Positions 24,187-35,119 of a stretch of DNA of 64,000 bases are shown here, one piece after another. Position numbers and translations under genes: made by a program. A model generated the notes under the pieces. That model did no database searches. It worked only from the letters and a program-made list of their open reading frames with translations, and was not told the DNA's origin. This DNA is from Allodiplogaster sudhausi (Eukaryota; Nematoda; Chromadorea; Rhabditida; Diplogasteridae). Within the stretch, counting starts at the first letter, position 1, and the number at the start of each line of letters is the position of its first letter. The stretch covers positions 1,307,501-1,371,500 of the forward strand of contig CALZFC010000257.1 of NCBI GenBank assembly GCA_945643635.1. The letters are read 5' to 3'.

Positions 24187-26007
24187 GAGAGAGAGGGAGA
24201 GATAACGAGAAGAGACAGTGGAAAATGAGTCGAAGAAAGAGACAAAATGAAATCATGAGGTATGTGAACTTGTGCTCCGTACAATCTGGTTTTTTTTCTA
24301 CAATTTTTTTTTCTTAAATGGTGCACCGGTGGTTTACTACAGCAGCACTAGCATGTAAGGGTTCTCCGTTTGCAAAATCCAGTGGAAGGCGAGAGCGCGT
24401 GATAATTACGATTGTGCAGAATTAATTGGAATGTGACGGTTCTCAAAAACAAATTTACTAAAATAGTTTTTAGACTTCCTTTAAAAAGTTAACAACTCCC
24501 CTATCATCGTGATTTCGGGATTCTTCTCTATCAGGGAGACCATTTTGGTGTAATAAAGCACTAGCCCTGAAAAAAATTAAAACCGACACACAATAAAATC
24601 AAGATTCTTTTACTACCCAACACTGGAAGTATTTTAAAACCCATAAAAGATAAAATAAGAAACCCCAATATCATAAATACGGGGTTCTTTTCAGGGACGG
24701 GGAGATCTTCCGTTAATAAACCTTGAAAATAAATAAAACGCTAAAAATTCGGGGTGTTGTGAAATAAAGCACCTAACCTTGCAAAATATTTTAATATGAC
24801 CTTAAAAAAAAGTAAAGTAAAACCCTAACACCATGAATTCGGGGTTCTTTGCGAATTGGTAGACGAGAACGTCGTCGCATGCTGACGTGCCGAGACGATG
24901 GAAGAAAAGCGAATGAAACTCAGTCTTCTCCACTGATGTGCCGCAGGCTTCTCCCTGGAAATTGGGTACTGTCAATCAAATAATACCTGCCTCATCGGAG
25001 ATTCCGCGAGTAATGTTTTTATTCTTTCTCTCGTAAAAAAACTTGGAGCTATTTTATGTCAAATTAAACCCATTTATTTATTTTTGCATCATTCCAACAT
25101 ATCCGTAGCCCAGCGTTAGCTAACGTATACCCACCCATAAATACTGTATACCCACCCATAAATACCGTATACCCACCCATGAATACCGTATACGAACCTT
25201 GTGACTCGGGTACGTCGAGTAGAAGACGCCCGAGTTGTCGCCGGTCCACGCGAGTGAGCTGTGCTTCACTTTGGGCACCGAATCAGGCAGGTCGACGCCC
25301 TCGGCCGTACGGAACTGAACGGAAGATATATTTAATAGTTTATAGAGACAGAGAGATGGAGGGAGAGAGAGAGAAAGAAAGTAAGAAAGAGAGAGAGAGA
25401 GAGTGAGAGAGAGAAAGAGAGAGAGAGAGAGAAAGAAAGAAAGAGAGAGAGAGAGAAGATTGAAAAGAGAGAGAGAAAAAGATTCTAATCTTGAAAAAAC
25501 TCAAAGCTCAAAGAACGATTGAGTAAAAGCGTACTTATTTTATTCTTCATTCATTAACTACTTCCCTTCACATACATATCTTTTTTTAAGTTTAATAGAG
25601 AGAGAAGAGTGAAAAGAGAGAGAGAGAGAAAAATATCTTTTTTTATTTAAATTTAATATTTTTCAAAGATTTAAAACTGAAATAAGAAAAGTACTGTTAA
25701 GAAAATTATGAATATTAAATAGAATAGAATAGAATAAAATAATGAAAAAAAAACAGAAAACACCTTGAGCGTGACCCAGTCACTGCCCTTCTCGCTGAGG
25801 CCGTACGCATAGATGCTGCCGTCGTGAGTCCACGCTGCCATGTTCACGGCAGTCGTGCCGTCGGAGGACAGCGTGTTCGGGTCGAGGAAGACGCGGCCGA
25901 CGCCACAGAGAGAGTCTTGCTGGTAGTGGACACTGCAGAGGGAGAGAGAGAGGGAGAGAGAGAGAGAGAGCGGAACCGTGAGAGAGAGGGAGAGAGAGAG
26001 CGGAACC

Positions 26008-26046
<39 letters not shown>

Positions 26047-28555
26047 AGAGAGAGAGAGAGCGGAACCGTGAGAGAGAGCGGAACCGTGAGAGAGAGAGAG
26101 GGAGGGAGAGAGAGGGAGAGAGAGGGAGAGAGAGAGAGAGAGAGAGAGAGCTGCGAGCGTATGAAGTGGGAGGGATAGAGAAGAAGAGGAATAAGAAGAA
26201 AAAATAATTTAGCAGGAACGAAAATTGTATTTAAATATAATTTTTTTAAAATTTAATATTCAAAATAAATACAATAAAAAAAGCCAAACACGCACAACTG
26301 ATTCTGGAGTCCCGAGTTGTGCTTGTAGTAGTAGTACTTGCCGCGCTTGGAAGAGCACGAGAACTTCTCGTAGTCCCACAGCTTGGTCAGTCTGTGTGTG
26401 TGTGACAATATATATATATTTTTTTTCTCTCTTTTTTTCTCCTAACTATAATTGTACTACATCCACCGTGTAAACGCCTAATCGGTTCGAGATGGTTTTT
26501 AAGGAAAATAACCAAGAAAATAGCAAAGTACAAAAAGTTCCTGCTAATCCACACCAGCATTCGTCCAAATGGTAAAATATGGAATATAAGCCATTGTTGA
26601 TGACCCTGAGAATTGCGATGGACCCGGAAACCAGGGTGGGTTTTTCTGTTTCTGACTAAATGTTATTCAAAAACATGGTGGGTATAGGGCTTTGGGAAGT
26701 CCCAAAATCAAGGTGGGTCTGTCAAATCAACATCTTTTTTTTCCCTTGTGGTAAAATCGGCTTTGGATTTGAACATGTGGAGGCATGGGTAATTGCCCAT
26801 GCCTCCACATGTTCAAGCCTATCACTACCACTCGCGGGCATGCTGCCCGTGTATGCAAACTTACGACAAACCTGGCGCCACTTTTTGCAGTCCTACAAAC
26901 GGATGCGAACCCTTGACCTAATGATTGACAACATTGCCTCACTACCACTCGGCCATGCCCCTTCCCCCGCCGACTCACTTCTCTCGCAGCTGCTCCCTGA
27001 CGTCGCATGCCTCGACAAAGGGCCGGGAGAGATCATTGAGCTGGTCGACGAATGCCTTCGTCTCCTCGGCGTCCGGGTCCTCCATCCAGCGGTAAGGGTC
27101 GGAAATCTAGAAGAAAGGCATAAATATTTTTGTAACATTAGTGGGTTTTGTTATAATAATAATAATATACAGAGTTAGAATAAATCTAATTATAAAATCA
27201 AAAGTTGCTATAGCAAGTTTATGTTTTATACCATAAATATAAAAGAAAGGGTAATATGTATATTTACTTTGAATTTTTTTCTTCTTTATTTAATACTATT
27301 AAATAAGGCCAATAGTGAAGGGAAACAATTTAAGATTCCTCTGGCAATAGACGAATCAAAAACTTTTGCACCCGTTAACTTTGCCTCTCCTTCAATGCAT
27401 ACTGAGAAGGGAAGTGTCAAAATTCGTTTCCATCAACTGGTACCCACACAAACAGGGGGGAAAAAAGGCTGGTCCGAACCGTACTACCCACGCTATTTTT
27501 GAGACCATAAAATTTGAATTTTTGACTAACCCACCCTATTTTCTTAAAAAAAAGTACAGTTTTGTCGTTCCCACCGTTTTTTTTATGCTTTCGAGGGTCT
27601 TACCCACTCAATTTTATCGGATCCTCAGACCACCCTTTTTCCACTGCACACAAATTCCCATCCAAAAAAATAGTCTTATGATAATATTTTACAATTAGTT
27701 GTTACACCAAAAAAAATTAACAAGGCCAATCGATGATATCGACATTAGCTACGAAGCAATAAAAAAAATATTACCATAATCTCCTAATACCGTACTCGGG
27801 GAAAAGGTTTCATTAGGTTTGGCACAGACTCTGCATAGCTCCACGCATTTAAAAGGGGTTTTTTTTAGCATGTGATCATTTATCATTGTGAAAAAAGCTT
27901 CTTTACTGCCTGAATACAGTGCCTTATATTCGAGAAGAGAATAGGTGAAAAATGAGTCGAATAAAGAGAGAAAATGAAGAGCTGTAAAGGTCAACTTCGA
28001 CTTCGACACTCTAGATTATTTTCTCTTTTTTTCCAACTTTTTTTTCCTATACAAAAGCGCACAGGAGGCCTCCTACAGCAGCGCTAGCATGTAAAGGTTC
28101 TCTTTTTTTTTGTTGAATAAATGCTGGTGTAATATTACTGTACAGAATTGTAAACAAAGTGACACAACTCTCTTACAATAATCTACTAAATAGATGATTT
28201 ATCACGAAATTGTTCTTATTACCCTTAAACAGATAAAAAACCTAACACCATGAATTCGAGGGGGTTTCTCGAAAGGGGAAGCTTTTTTGGTGGTGCAATA
28301 AAGTTCCCAACATTGGAAATATTAAAAAAAAAAACTAAAAAGATAAAATAACAAGCAATAATACCATAAATACGGGGTTTTCTTTGCTAGAACGGAGAAA
28401 CTTTCAGTTTTCTTGAGATCGTGGTATCTTTCACCTTAAGATAAATGTTACTTTACCTTGATGCCATGGTAGTCGTCTATGACACAGTCATCCTTGCGAG
28501 GGCTCGGATAGCGGGCAGGGTCGATGGAGACATCGGCAGAGGAGGAGGAAGACAT
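18697..28555 (-). CDS. prolyl oligopeptidase (prolyl endopeptidase, peptidase family S9A)
   Basis: Cytosolic serine peptidase that cuts after proline in short peptides; 725 residues, close to the usual 710. Exons in coding order: 28457-28555, 26979-27106, 26296-26391, 25764-25932, 25198-25314, 24830-24954, 23962-24127, 23578-23790, 22976-23023, 22604-22753, 22293-22379, 21979-22154, 21504-21620, 20735-20830, 20230-20331, 19694-19853, 19039-19101, 18697-18762. Lengths sum to 2178 nt and all phases agree. Residues about 1-80 and 450-725 form the alpha/beta hydrolase; about 80-440 the beta-propeller. Catalytic Ser571 (GGSNGG), Asp656 (ADHDDRVVP) and His695 (AGHGAGKPT) are present, with oxyanion Tyr490 (LYGYGGF), substrate-ring Trp612 and Arg658. 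Spacing between Ser, Tyr and Trp equals that of the human enzyme. No signal peptide. An in-frame upstream ATG pair near 28625 would add about 23 residues. The gene is complete and unbroken. Confidence 0.97.
19863..20060. repeat. about 28-bp minisatellite in peptidase intron 15
   Basis: About seven units of GGCCGTGAAATAGAAGACCA and TGGTCA, some shortened. The array starts within 15 nt of the exon 16 acceptor. Confidence 0.75.
21245..21450. mobile_element. degenerate copy of the 27453 MITE family
   Basis: Shares the order of short blocks with 27453-27646: TCCGAACnGnACTACCCACGC, a CTTACCCACCC core and a right end near TATCCTCGGACAACCC. Terminal G runs obscure the ends. It lies in peptidase intron 13. 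Confidence 0.5.
21641..21760. repeat. (AAT)n microsatellite in peptidase intron 12
   Basis: Two (TAA)n runs separated by an A-rich stretch, starting about 20 nt from the exon 13 acceptor. Confidence 0.7.
24495..24850. repeat. tandem repeat spanning the exon 6 donor of the peptidase
   Basis: Three imperfect units of about 90-130 bp, each with a version of CATnAATTCGGGGTTCTTT and a run like TAATAAAGCACCnAACCTTG. The last unit contains the 3' end of exon 6 itself. A further degenerate copy lies in intron 1 (about 27930-28420). Confidence 0.5.
25105..25195. repeat. about 21-bp minisatellite at the exon 5 donor
   Basis: Three tandem units of TACCCACCCATAAATACCGTA in peptidase intron 5, ending next to the exon 5 donor at 25196-25197. 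Confidence 0.75.
26765..26848 (-). repeat. tRNA-derived element, copy 2, with 21-bp palindrome
   Basis: Shares the 13-mer CGAGTGGTAGTGA with copy 1 and ends with a B-box-like GTTCAAATCC. The part corresponding to the anticodon arm is a perfect 21-bp inverted repeat (26769-26789 with 26796-26816, 6-nt spacer). Confidence 0.4.
26901..26961 (-). repeat. tRNA-derived element, copy 1 (SINE-like)
   Basis: The - strand has an A-box-like GGCCGAGTGGTAGTG and a B-box-like GGGTTCGCATCC at tRNA spacing. The T-stem is imperfect, so this is a degenerate tRNA-derived sequence and not a working tRNA gene. It lies in peptidase intron 2, within 20 nt of the exon 2 donor. Confidence 0.45.
27453..27646. mobile_element. 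hAT-type MITE in peptidase intron 1
   Basis: A 194-bp non-coding element with terminal inverted repeats: CAGGGGGGAAAAA at the left matches the complement of the right end, CAGTGGAAAAAGGG. It is flanked by a perfect 8-bp duplication CACACAAA (27445-27452 and 27647-27654). Terminal CAG and 8-bp duplication are hAT hallmarks. Confidence 0.75.
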
Positions 28556-28603
28556 CCTTGAGATCGAAGAGCAGTGAGCAGGTGGCAGGTGATGGAGCGA
28601 GAG

Positions 28604-28610
28604 CTGGAAG
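28604..28610 (-). promoter_or_regulatory. possible trans-splice acceptor upstream of the peptidase
   Basis: On the - strand CTTCCAG ends 48 nt before the chosen ATG at 28555. If used for leader addition it removes the upstream in-frame ATGs near 28625 and supports the shorter start. This is inference from position and motif only. Confidence 0.3.
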
Positions 28611-29295
28611 TCCCAATTCATCATGATGAAGACTCACGAGAAATACACAGAAAACTAACAAAAGAAATGACAAAATTCTACTTTTATTTAATTAATTAGC
28701 GCCTTTTTTACATTCAACTATTTTTTTTAATTACTAACAATAAGTTAAGGCCCTTCTTCATTTCATTCAATTCTTTTTTCATTCAAGGAAACAAAAAAAT
28801 AGATGTAAACAAATATATTAGAATCATTTCTTATGTTGTAAAGTGGAGGGGGAGGGAGAGAGATTTAGTCGTTAATTCCCAATGATCGCTTTGAACTTTA
28901 ACCCCGGTCAAACAGTTTCGTCTTCGATTTTTTAAGCTTGAAAGCTAACAGAGAAGAGAAAGGTTGTGGTAAAAAAAAATGAAAGGTCGTTTTGAAGAAT
29001 GTTTAGGGATTGGGAGTGGGGGGAGTGGATGAAGGAAAGAAAAAAAAAGAAAACGTATAACGCTCCTTGCATGCGAGAACGGGAGCATGGGCGCAAATCG
29101 TTTTTCTGCACAGAGAAATTGAAAGATCAGGGAGACTAAATCGCTGCAGCTGAACGGGGGAGGAAAGAAGGAATTGAAAACGAGTTGGATAACGATTAGG
29201 GCTAATATCATACGAGTATCCCCATATCTCTCCGTATTTGTGAGAGAGAGAGAGAGAGAGAGAGTGAGAGAAAGAGAGAGAGCGAGGAGGGAGAT

Positions 29296-29342
<47 letters not shown>

Positions 29343-29835
29343 AAGGGAAGAAGTGCGGAAAGGAGAAACGGCGAGGAAGGATGGCACCAACGATTACCAA
29401 AACCGACTACTAACCAAGCAGAATGACAGCGGAAATGAACAGGGGATTAGGAGAAGTGGTAAAGGCAAAGGAAATCATTCAAATGTTATGTTCTGATTTG
29501 CATTTTGCAAGCAAAATCATGCGCACGAAAGAAAAAGAAACTTACGTGCTATTTAACTACATTAAACTGTCTTTACTAAACATAAAGTCATCAAAATCAC
29601 GTATTATTTCTTGGTGAACGAAATATCTGGAAGTTTTATAAACTATTTTTGTAACAAGCACGTAAGTTTCACTTAAACTTTGGTGCAAATAATGCACCGA
29701 ATTTCGAGCCAACTCTTTTTATGGAAGTGAGAAAAAGAACGTTGATATAACCTTGTCAGCGACGTTCTTGAGATGTTTCGCGCCGACACACAAGCGCAGT
29801 GAGCGAAGAATGCTGACCCGCAACAGCTAAAGAGA

Positions 29836-29874
<39 letters not shown>

Positions 29875-30590
29875 ATTAGGAAAGGAACGGGATGCGAGAA
29901 AAGGAAGTTTTGAATGGAGAAAGAAAGGGAAAGAGAGAAGTGTGGGGTTAGAAAAAGAAAGAGATAGGGAGGGAGAAATATAGATAGAGGGGAGAGATAG
30001 AGATGGGAAGAAAAGAAAGTGAGACACGCGGCGCTAATCTCTCGATTACGCTCACGCTACAAATCGTGTAACAGATAAGTTTAAATTGTATCGCACGAGC
30101 CCCCTTCGTGAAATGCACAACAAAGATAACGAGCAGAATGATTACGCCACAAAATAAGTCTTTATCACAATATATAAATATCAAGGGATCACGAGAGATC
30201 GTGGCAAAAAACAGAGATCAGAAAAGGTTTAAAAAAAAGCACAACTTCGCCTTTTTTTTATTTGAAGTTATAGAAGAGCGCGAGGATACTTACGAAATTT
30301 AGTTCAAAATGATTGCGGAGATGATTTTCGTTACAATGGCAACAAGAACAACGAAAAAAGCAGTGGATACATATTGATTAAAAATGAAAAAAGAGAGATG
30401 GAATGGTGATGACAAAAGAGCAAAATTTTTCAAATTCAACTTATTAAATCGTTCCGAGCATAAATCAATGACGACTATTTTTCTAAAACACGCGATGAGA
30501 AATATGTTCTTTGTGGAATATAAAAAAATTCACAGTCGTGATTATTGAACATTTCCATAATAATGATAATATACAAGTATATAGTTTGAA
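28610..30590. other. upstream region of the peptidase with (GA)n tracts
   Basis: (GA)n at 29240-29350 and 29835-30010. On the - strand, 29752-29826 is a plausible 25-codon exon (LLRVSILRSLRLCVGAKHLK then NVADK) between acceptor CTCTTTAG and donor GTTATA, but no partner exon could be joined. A + strand ORF at 29423-29617 is unassigned. Confidence 0.35.
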
Positions 30591-30596
30591 TTTATT
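30591..30596 (-). terminator. polyadenylation signal AATAAA (- strand)
   Basis: TTTATT on the + strand reads AATAAA on the - strand, about 105 nt past the stop codon at 30700-30702, a normal 3'-UTR distance. Confidence 0.4.
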
Positions 30597-30699
30597 ATAA
30601 AAGAAAAATATTATTAAGAAGAATTATTGGCCTTTGAACGTCTTTCTTCCTTTTTGCACCGGGTGTTCCTCTTATCCTTATGTTAGGTTAGTCGGATTC

Positions 30700-30846
30700 T
30701 CATAGTGGACAGCCACGCATTCGTTCGAAGCACTCTGAAAAAAATCCTTGTTTAATTTCTGTTAATTTTTTTCCTTTTATAAAAAGTTACTTTAAAAAAT
30801 CTCTCTCTCTCTCTCTCTTTTTGTCTATTTCTCCTTCTCTGCCTCT

Positions 30847-30894
<48 letters not shown>

Positions 30895-30928
30895 CTCTCT
30901 CTCTCCCTCTCTCTCTGTCTCTGTTCTC

Positions 30929-30976
<48 letters not shown>

Positions 30977-31128
30977 CGCTCACCATCATCTCTGAAGCAG
31001 TCGAGGAGCATGTCGCGTACAACTCCATCGATCTCGTCCGACTGCGCGCTCTCCAGCACAGACAGGCAGCGGAGACGGGAGGCGGAGGACATCGGAGCAG
31101 CCAGGTCACCCACTCCGGCCAGGTGCAT
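30700..31128 (-). CDS. small cysteine-bearing protein of unknown function, C-terminal exons
   Basis: Two exons join in phase: 30984-31129 and 30700-30734. The first follows a CTCACTCAG acceptor and begins one base before an ATG (31128), so it may be the trans-spliced start. The product would be 59 residues without a signal peptide. It is equally likely to be the end of a larger gene whose earlier exons lie in the repeats up to 34.8 kb. The segment SDEIDGVVRDMLLDCFRDDE has the regular look of real helix-forming protein. Cysteines occur at RCL, DCF, ECF and GCP. Third codon positions are GC-rich, as in the peptidase. An AATAAA (30591-30596, - strand) lies about 105 nt after the stop. No family recognised. 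Confidence 0.5.
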
Positions 31129-31188
31129 TCTGAGTGAGACCGAGAGAGAGAGAGGGAGAGAGAGAGAGAAGGATGAGATGGGGGGGAG

Positions 31189-31229
<41 letters not shown>

Positions 31230-31392
31230 AGAGAGGGGAGAGAGATAGAGAAAGAGAGATAGAAGGAGAAGGAGAGAGACGGTGAGATAGAGAAAGATAA
31301 AGAGAAAGAAACAAAGTGTGAGAAGGAGGGAGGAAGAGAGAAGGAGGAAGGAAGAGAGAAGGAGGGATAGAGAGAGAGAAATGAGGAGGGAG

Positions 31393-31807
31393 CAGAGGTG
31401 GGAAAGGGCCCAAAATTTTTGGGCCAGCCCTGCCCTGAGGGCCCAAAGCCTCGGCCTTGCCCACCCGATTTTCAAAATCCAAAATTTTTTTTCCACATAT
31501 TGGTGCTATGTTAATTGGGGATTTCTTTTGGGTTTGCATGAGTATAACAAAGTAAAAAAATGCTTTTCCCCACCCCTAAGTAACATGCCACTATATATAA
31601 ACCAATTTGTAATACTTCCGAAAATTTAAAGTTTATGTCTTTACCATCAATTTGCCAGGAATTTCTACTTGATAGCCCAATCGGGCCTACGGGCCGGCCC
31701 ACCTTTTCTTGGGCCCTGCCCGGCCCGGCCCGGGGCCTTGGAAACTTGGGCCAGCCAGCCCTGAGGGCCGGGCAGGGCCGGGCCGGGCCGGCCCATTCCC
31801 ACCTCTG
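31393..31807. mobile_element. hAT-type MITE, GGCCCGGCC-rich
   Basis: A 415-bp element with terminal repeats CAGAGGTGGGAA ... TTCCCACCTCTG and perfect 8-bp flanks GGAGGGAG (31385-31392 and 31808-31815). The interior carries inverted GGGCC/GGCCC runs and no ORF. It is inserted in a (GA)n tract. Confidence 0.75.
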
Positions 31808-31897
31808 GGAGGGAGAGAGGGAGAAGGAGAGAGAAATGAGGTGAGAGAGAGACGGAGAGAGAGAGAAGGCTGAGAAACAGAAAGAGGAAGTACATCT

Positions 31898-32004
31898 TAT
31901 TACTATTATATTAGTATTCTTATTACTATTATATTAGTATTCTTATTACTATTATATTAGTATTCTTATTATTGTTATTATTATTATTGTTATTATTATT
32001 ATTA

Positions 32005-32036
<32 letters not shown>

Positions 32037-32118
32037 GTTATTATTATTATTGTTATTATTATTATTATTATTATTGTTATTATTATTATTATTATTGTTA
32101 TTATTATTATTTTTTTTT
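31898..32118. repeat. TTATTACTATTATATTAGTATTC triplication followed by (TTA/TTG)n
   Basis: Three units of about 23 bp (31898-31965) run into a trinucleotide array of TTA with interspersed TTG to 32118, which gives poly-Leu or poly-Asn open frames on the two strands. Confidence 0.8.
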
Positions 32119-32139
32119 TTTCTCTCTTTCATATCTCAC

Positions 32140-32769
32140 AACATGAAAACCGGCAGTTTCGATTTGCATCATGAACATTAAAGAGAAGGACGGTGAAAGC
32201 AGCCGATTTATCCATCATGAAGGATCTCTCTATAAGATAACTTTACTTATTGTTAAATTTTTTATGTCTCACCTTTAATATATGTCTTTTTGATTTTAAC
32301 ACTTCATTTTAACTAGTTACAATTTATTGTCGATATGTATCTCCTTTAATAGCTGAACTCTATCTCATTGTTTTTTTTTATGTTCTCGTTTTCGTGTTTG
32401 CAATCTTGCTGCAAATTAGCGAGCATAGGGTGTGAATGAGAGATACTATTTATTCCTCTTTTTGCTTGTCAAGAATCACTACGAATAAGGTTTGGGGACT
32501 GTGGAAAAATATTCTTCTTCATTGAAATCTGTGCAGTGACTCACACATTTTTATGTTGCTGGCTAACATTTTCGGCTGTTAATATAATCGGTTAACAAGA
32601 AACGTGCGTGTGCTCCATGGATGAGCAAGTCAAAAATAACTTGGCGAGGTCGGGAAAAAATTATGTTCTGTCATAAGTTCTCTGGCTAACATGCTTACCA
32701 TTAGTATTATAAATGAGTTAGATTGTGTGTATGTGTGTGTGTGAGTGAGTGTGAGAGAGAGAGAAAGAG

Positions 32770-32807
<38 letters not shown>

Positions 32808-33612
32808 AGAGCGGGAGAGAGAGACAGCGAAAGAGATAGAGAGAGAGAGAGCACGGGAGAGATAGATTGCGAGGGAGAGAGAGAGAGAGAGAGAGACGGA
32901 GTGCTGCAGATGGAGAGAGATATAATAGAGCAAAGAAATTTGTAAACAAATCATGAACCCGCTTGTATTGCATTCGTTGCACGTAGGCTTTTCATGTTCA
33001 AAATACCAGTCCAACACCGTGCTTTGCTTTGTTTCGCAAAGCATATATGTATGAACATAAAGATATATGTATATGTATGTATGTAGCTGTTCTACGAGAG
33101 GTGAAGCGGACTATGCCACTGTTTTACATCTTTTTATCACTCTCGCTCTCATTGTCCCATTCTGTGTCAAAATCTTAACAGTACAAAACTACATTTAGAT
33201 TGATAAACGGCGCTCAAAATTGCTATTAAATTATTATGAGATTTTTTTCTCAATCAGTGTGATCATTTCCATACTCGCATTGCCGGCCTTATAAGTGAAA
33301 GCAAAACTTGACGGCGTAATTTATTTTTAATTTTCTAGAATGTTGTCAGAACGGAAAGAGGGTGTGAATTCAGCTTTTGGCTCTTGTAAGATTAATTGCG
33401 TTCTCTCGCGGCAAACGCCCCATAACACCGTAATTCGCTGCCCAGTCATACCGTATTCCACTGTCAAGACATCAATGATCACCGAAGCCCAATAACGTTC
33501 AATTTCTCATTCAATCTGCATCATTTCTTTGTGCTGGGAATTAATCTGGCCAATAATAATGCGCATCTTTTTTTCCCTCTCTCTGTCCCCTTCTCCCTCA
33601 TTCTCTCTTTGT

Positions 33613-33647
<35 letters not shown>

Positions 33648-34164
33648 ATTCTCTCTTCCTTTCGCTTATGATGAGCATGGTTCTCTTTTTGTCATATCTC
33701 TTCTAATTTACATTCTTTTTCATTCTTCTCCCCCCCCCCCCTCCCTTTATCCCCACACCCCTTCCATGTTTGTAGGTACCTAAATACTACATACTACACA
33801 TCAAATTCCAACAAAATAATATGTGAGAAAGTTTAAGGAGCTCAATCACCGAAATTAATCCAGGTCCAAGTTGCCGCGCCTTGATCCTGGGAGTACGCCG
33901 GCTGTTTTCATTGTCGCGTGCAATTTTTTTTTTGCAAAGCAGCTACGTGAAAAGAGTACGTTTGCTTTGTCATCTTTCCTCTTTTGTATGTCAATTTTTT
34001 TCTTTTTTAAAAATTTAAAATTTATATTGCTTGGCCGAGACCATATTTTCCCAATGATTATGATGAATCTTTGTACATATTTGCTAATATCGGTCTATGC
34101 GATAAATAAATTGTAAATTGAACAAGAGGTCATCTGAAATTAAAAAAAAACACACATTTTCTTT

Positions 34165-34211
<47 letters not shown>

Positions 34212-34800
34212 AGAGAGAGAGAGAACAGAGAGAGGGAAATAGAGAGAAAGAGAGAGATATGGAGAGTGAGAGAGAGAGAACAGATAGAGGGAAATAGAGA
34301 AAGAGATAGAGAGATAGAGAGAGAGAAAGAGAGAGAGATAGAGACAGAGAGAGCATTTAAAAAGCTCTCTGGCTAACCTCTTCGCTCGTTCACTCGAAGC
34401 CCTTTTCTCTTGGCGTTCAGATCGACAGCGCTGGCCGGTCCGGTGGTTTACCACGGTGCATTCTTCAAATAAAGTAAAGTGTTGCTTTCGACCTATTATG
34501 ATGCTTCTTCATCTTTGCGTGAAACACATGAAAATTAACTTTATATTGTTGTATTCTAACTCTCCCTCATCTTTTTTTGCCTCTGTCATTCTCTGTCGTT
34601 CTTCTTGCTCACTATCTCGCTCTCTCTCTCCCTCGTTCTCTTTCTCCTTCATTCTCTCCCTTCTCTCTCTCTTCTCTCTCTCTCATCTCTCTCTCTCTCT
34701 TTCGTTCTCTTTCTATCCTATAATTATCTGCATATCCCTCGTTTTCTAACCCTTTCTCTCATTTTAAACGGCTTACCTCGCCCTTCGACACACTTGAACG
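32140..34800. other. spacer with purine and pyrimidine tracts
   Basis: (GA)n at 32755-32925 and 34165-34350, (CT)n at 33575-33660 and 34600-34720, otherwise AT-rich. No gene could be supported. Confidence 0.5.
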
Positions 34801-34812
34801 TAATATATTCAG

Positions 34813-35117
34813 GCAGCGGCATTCCTGCTGAGATCGATGACGTTATCTAAAGTATTCTCAAAAATTACCATTTATTTGTCACACAAAAAATATTGCAGTT
34901 TACTTACATTGAAAAATTACAGGTTTGTAACACACACCCACACAATTTTAGTTTTTTTTGCTGGCGAGAATTTGAATTTGAAGGTGGCAAAACAGATTCT
35001 CTGAATGCTCGCTTCATAAGCAACAAACATATAATAACATATAATTTTACAAAAAAAAAAGTTTTTGATACCTGTTCAATTAGTCCTCTGCAATCCAAGA
35101 CGTCTGCAGGCATTCCA
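34813..35117. other. two similar short exon-like segments in opposite orientation
   Basis: + strand 34813-34850, after TATATTCAG, reads SGIPAEIDDVI and stops. - strand from 35117, after ATAATTTAG, reads GMPADVLDCRGLIEQ up to a GTATCA donor. Both share G(I/M)PA(E/D)(I/V).D. Either could be chance. Confidence 0.2.
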
Positions 35118-35119
35118 CT

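Noticed and set aside
28488..28673. - strand ORF starting MSFLLLVFCVFLVS as an alternative signal-peptide start of the peptidase
   Set aside because: It is in a different frame from exon 1 and has no donor that would join it to exon 2. Prolyl oligopeptidases are cytosolic.
31929..32132. Poly-Asn / poly-Leu open frames
   Set aside because: Trinucleotide (TTA/TTG)n microsatellite with no start context or flanking coding sequence.
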